Translations under genes and position numbers: made by a program
Part shown: one piece after another, positions 5,973 through 6,626 of the stretch
Layout of the letters: the number at the start of each line of letters is the position of its first letter
Position numbering within the stretch: position 1 is the stretch's first letter
From: Acutalibacter sp.
GTDB taxonomy: Bacteria > Bacillota > Clostridia > Oscillospirales > Acutalibacteraceae
DNA: 6,626 nt
Assembly: GCA_022801475.1 (NCBI GenBank)
Contig: JAAWSH010000239.1
Coordinates: 1 to 6,626 of the forward strand
Direction of reading: 5' to 3'
The notes under the pieces: model-generated
Told to the model about the DNA's origin: nothing
Database searches by the model: none
Seen by the model: only the letters and a program-made list of their open reading frames with translations

Positions 5973-6383
5973 TTATATCCAGTTTCCACAGGTAATAGGG
6001 TATTTTGCCTCAAAGGTTTTCCTCGCCAGCGCCTTGTCGGCGCCGGCTTTGATTTTATCCAATACGATGTCAAACTCTCCGGTTCTCCCTATTGTCAGCA
6101 ACCGGGTAAATCCCTGATCATCATTTACCAGCAAAAAGCGCGGCCTTACATGCTGTTTCATTTCTTGGTCTGCTTTGGCAAAAAACACTTTTCCTTCTGC
6201 GCCGCACTTAGTACACTCCCACACATTCTCATATTCCGGAACGTGCGTGACCTGCAGGCAGTCCTCAAGAACCTCTTGAAAGTTTCCCTGTGCGTCCACC
6301 TTCCAAAGCTGCATAACATGCGCTGTGGTAGAAAATCCAGCATCACAGCCGTTCGGGCATACCATCATCCGAATCATTCCCAT
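5973..6383 (-). CDS. Small zinc-ribbon protein
   Basis: A 136-residue protein. Cys9 and Cys13 in VCPNGC and Cys57 and Cys60 in WECTKCG form a likely zinc ribbon. Between them lies FSTTAHVMQLWKVDAQGNF with EDCLQVTHVP, a pattern I recall from small proteins common in mobile elements of Firmicutes (recalled, not searched). The C-terminal half (about 75-136) has no motif I know and ends CGNWI. It may bind nucleic acid or act as a protein adaptor; nothing here proves either. The start is ATG 6383, because AAGGAGG at 6390-6396 ends six bases upstream. The same frame is open back to ATG 6467, but that start lacks a ribosome binding site and adds a basic, low-complexity leader. It heads the small-gene operon, 12 bp before the 105-residue gene. 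Confidence 0.85.
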   Translation of the reverse strand: MGMIRMMVCPNGCDAGFSTTAHVMQLWKVDAQGNFQEVLEDCLQVTHVPEYENVWECTKCGAEGKVFFAKADQEMKQHVRPRFLLVNDDQGFTRLLTIGRTGEFDIVLDKIKAGADKALARKTFEAKYPITCGNWI

Positions 6384-6442
6384 CCTAGTCCTCCTTTTTC
6401 TTGCATGCGTATTTTCAAATGTTCCTTTCATTCCTGCTAGCC

Positions 6443-6483
6443 TGAAATGCCTCCCTCCTATCGTCATTTATGTGGCATTTTCA
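6443..6483 (-). promoter_or_regulatory. Leader hairpin with a Shine-Dalgarno-like loop
   Basis: AAATGCC (6445-6451) pairs with GGCATTT (6474-6480), with two further pairs across a bulge. On the minus-strand RNA the 22-base loop carries most of TAGGAGGGAGG (6450-6460), a strong ribosome-binding-like sequence with no usable start codon behind it. It lies about 60 bases before the zinc-ribbon gene and may be a regulatory leader element or a relic of a lost start. Confidence 0.35.
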
Positions 6484-6504
6484 ATATGAAGGATGTTCCG
6501 GGCG

Positions 6505-6540
6505 TTAAAAAAGACGGCCAAAGCCGTCTTTCTTTGCCAT
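6505..6540 (-). CDS. Possible 11-codon leader peptide
   Basis: A tiny frame, ATG 6540 to TAA 6505-6507, would encode MAKKDGFGRLF and spans the whole terminator hairpin. A weak GGAAG lies 11 bases upstream of the ATG. Ribosomes on it would disrupt the hairpin, as in attenuation, but any hairpin with A and T flanks readily yields Lys- and Phe-containing frames, so chance is a serious alternative. Confidence 0.2.
   Translation of the reverse strand: MAKKDGFGRLF
6507..6531 (-). terminator. Intrinsic terminator upstream of the small-gene operon
   Basis: AAAGACGGC (6510-6518) pairs perfectly with GCCGTCTTT (6523-6531) around a CAAA loop. On the minus strand it is followed by TTTTTT; on the plus strand only by TTTCTTT-like sequence. 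It would stop transcripts coming from the right, either from a gene outside the window or from a promoter at 6572-6600, in which case it would act as an attenuator ahead of the zinc-ribbon gene. Confidence 0.8.
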
Positions 6541-6547
6541 AGTTTTC

Positions 6548-6576
6548 TTTACTTCCTTTGAATTTCGCGATATAAT
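6548..6576 (+). promoter_or_regulatory. Candidate rightward promoter
   Basis: TTTACT (6548-6553) and a perfect TATAAT (6571-6576) are separated by 17 bp on the plus strand. It would drive transcription rightward out of the window. No plus-strand gene is visible in the remaining 50 bases, so its target, if any, lies outside. Confidence 0.4.
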
Positions 6577-6600
6577 GAACCTATTGGCTTATATGGTAAA
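6572..6600 (-). promoter_or_regulatory. Weak candidate promoter for the small-gene operon
   Basis: On the minus strand TTTACC (6595-6600) and CATTAT (6572-6577) are 17 bp apart, each matching four of six consensus bases. It overlaps the rightward candidate and lies upstream of the 6507-6531 hairpin. No better promoter was found between that hairpin and the zinc-ribbon gene. Confidence 0.25.
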
Positions 6601-6609
6601 TACGAGAAT

Positions 6610-6626
6610 AAAAAAAGAACCCCACC
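6610..6626 (-). terminator. Possible half terminator cut by the right edge
   Basis: Read on the minus strand, the edge begins GGTGGGGTTC followed by seven T, the form of the second arm and U-tract of an intrinsic terminator. The first arm would lie outside the window. If real, it ends a leftward gene to the right and implies that the small-gene operon starts its own transcript within the window. Confidence 0.3.

Noticed and set aside
5886..6440. Plus-strand open frame of 184 codons
   Set aside because: It is antisense to the zinc-ribbon and 105-residue genes, has no good ribosome binding site, and its translation has no protein-like pattern; the minus-strand genes have both.
6384..6467. Longer N-terminus of the zinc-ribbon protein starting at ATG 6467 or 6431
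   Set aside because: No ribosome binding site at proper distance for either start; AAGGAGG is ideally placed before ATG 6383, and the extra residues are basic and unstructured.
1..6626. CRISPR array, tRNA or rRNA gene, insertion-sequence ends, integrase or transposase
   Set aside because: I looked for regularly spaced repeats, cloverleaf-like sequence and the corresponding protein motifs on both strands and saw none.

Overview
The window looks like accessory DNA from a low-to-mid GC Gram-positive, most likely a gut-type Clostridia/Lachnospiraceae genome. The grounds are strong AAGGAGG-type ribosome binding sites before nearly every gene, consensus sigma-A promoter boxes, A/T-flanked intrinsic terminators and an IreB-type (UPF0297) protein, a family confined to Firmicutes. 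All credible genes lie on the minus strand, so transcription runs right to left. The genus assignment is inference.

Right part (about 5256-6626): a leader region with candidate promoters, a terminator hairpin and a second hairpin is followed by three small genes. They are a 136-residue zinc-ribbon protein (5973-6383), a 105-residue acidic protein of unknown function (5643-5960) and a 95-residue IreB-like protein (5256-5543). The first two are 12 bp apart and the third follows after 99 bp with no convincing terminator between, so they probably form one unit. It ends at an imperfect hairpin with a U-rich tail (5132-5172).

Middle (4271-5083): a compact type II toxin-antitoxin operon. A perfect sigma-A promoter (TTGACA, 17 bp, TATAAT on the minus strand), set among interleaved inverted repeats, drives a Phd/YefM-like antitoxin (4744-4965). 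This overlaps by ATGA a PIN-domain VapC-like ribonuclease toxin (4340-4747). A 16-bp-stem terminator closes the operon.

Left part (1-4145): two very large genes I cannot assign to a family. A 716-residue protein (1995-4145) overlaps by 7 bp a second protein of at least 667 residues (2001 down to the left edge, still open). The pair is tightly coupled and dominates the window. Both look mostly alpha-helical; the first ends in a charged coiled-coil-like stretch, and the second reaches a more conserved-looking Cys/Gly/Asp/Asn-containing motif at the window edge. This pair is the best candidate for an undescribed system, but the sequence alone does not reveal its function. The mix of toxin-antitoxin, small zinc-ribbon and IreB-like genes and large unknowns suggests a mobile or island region; no integrase, transposase, tRNA or CRISPR array is present.
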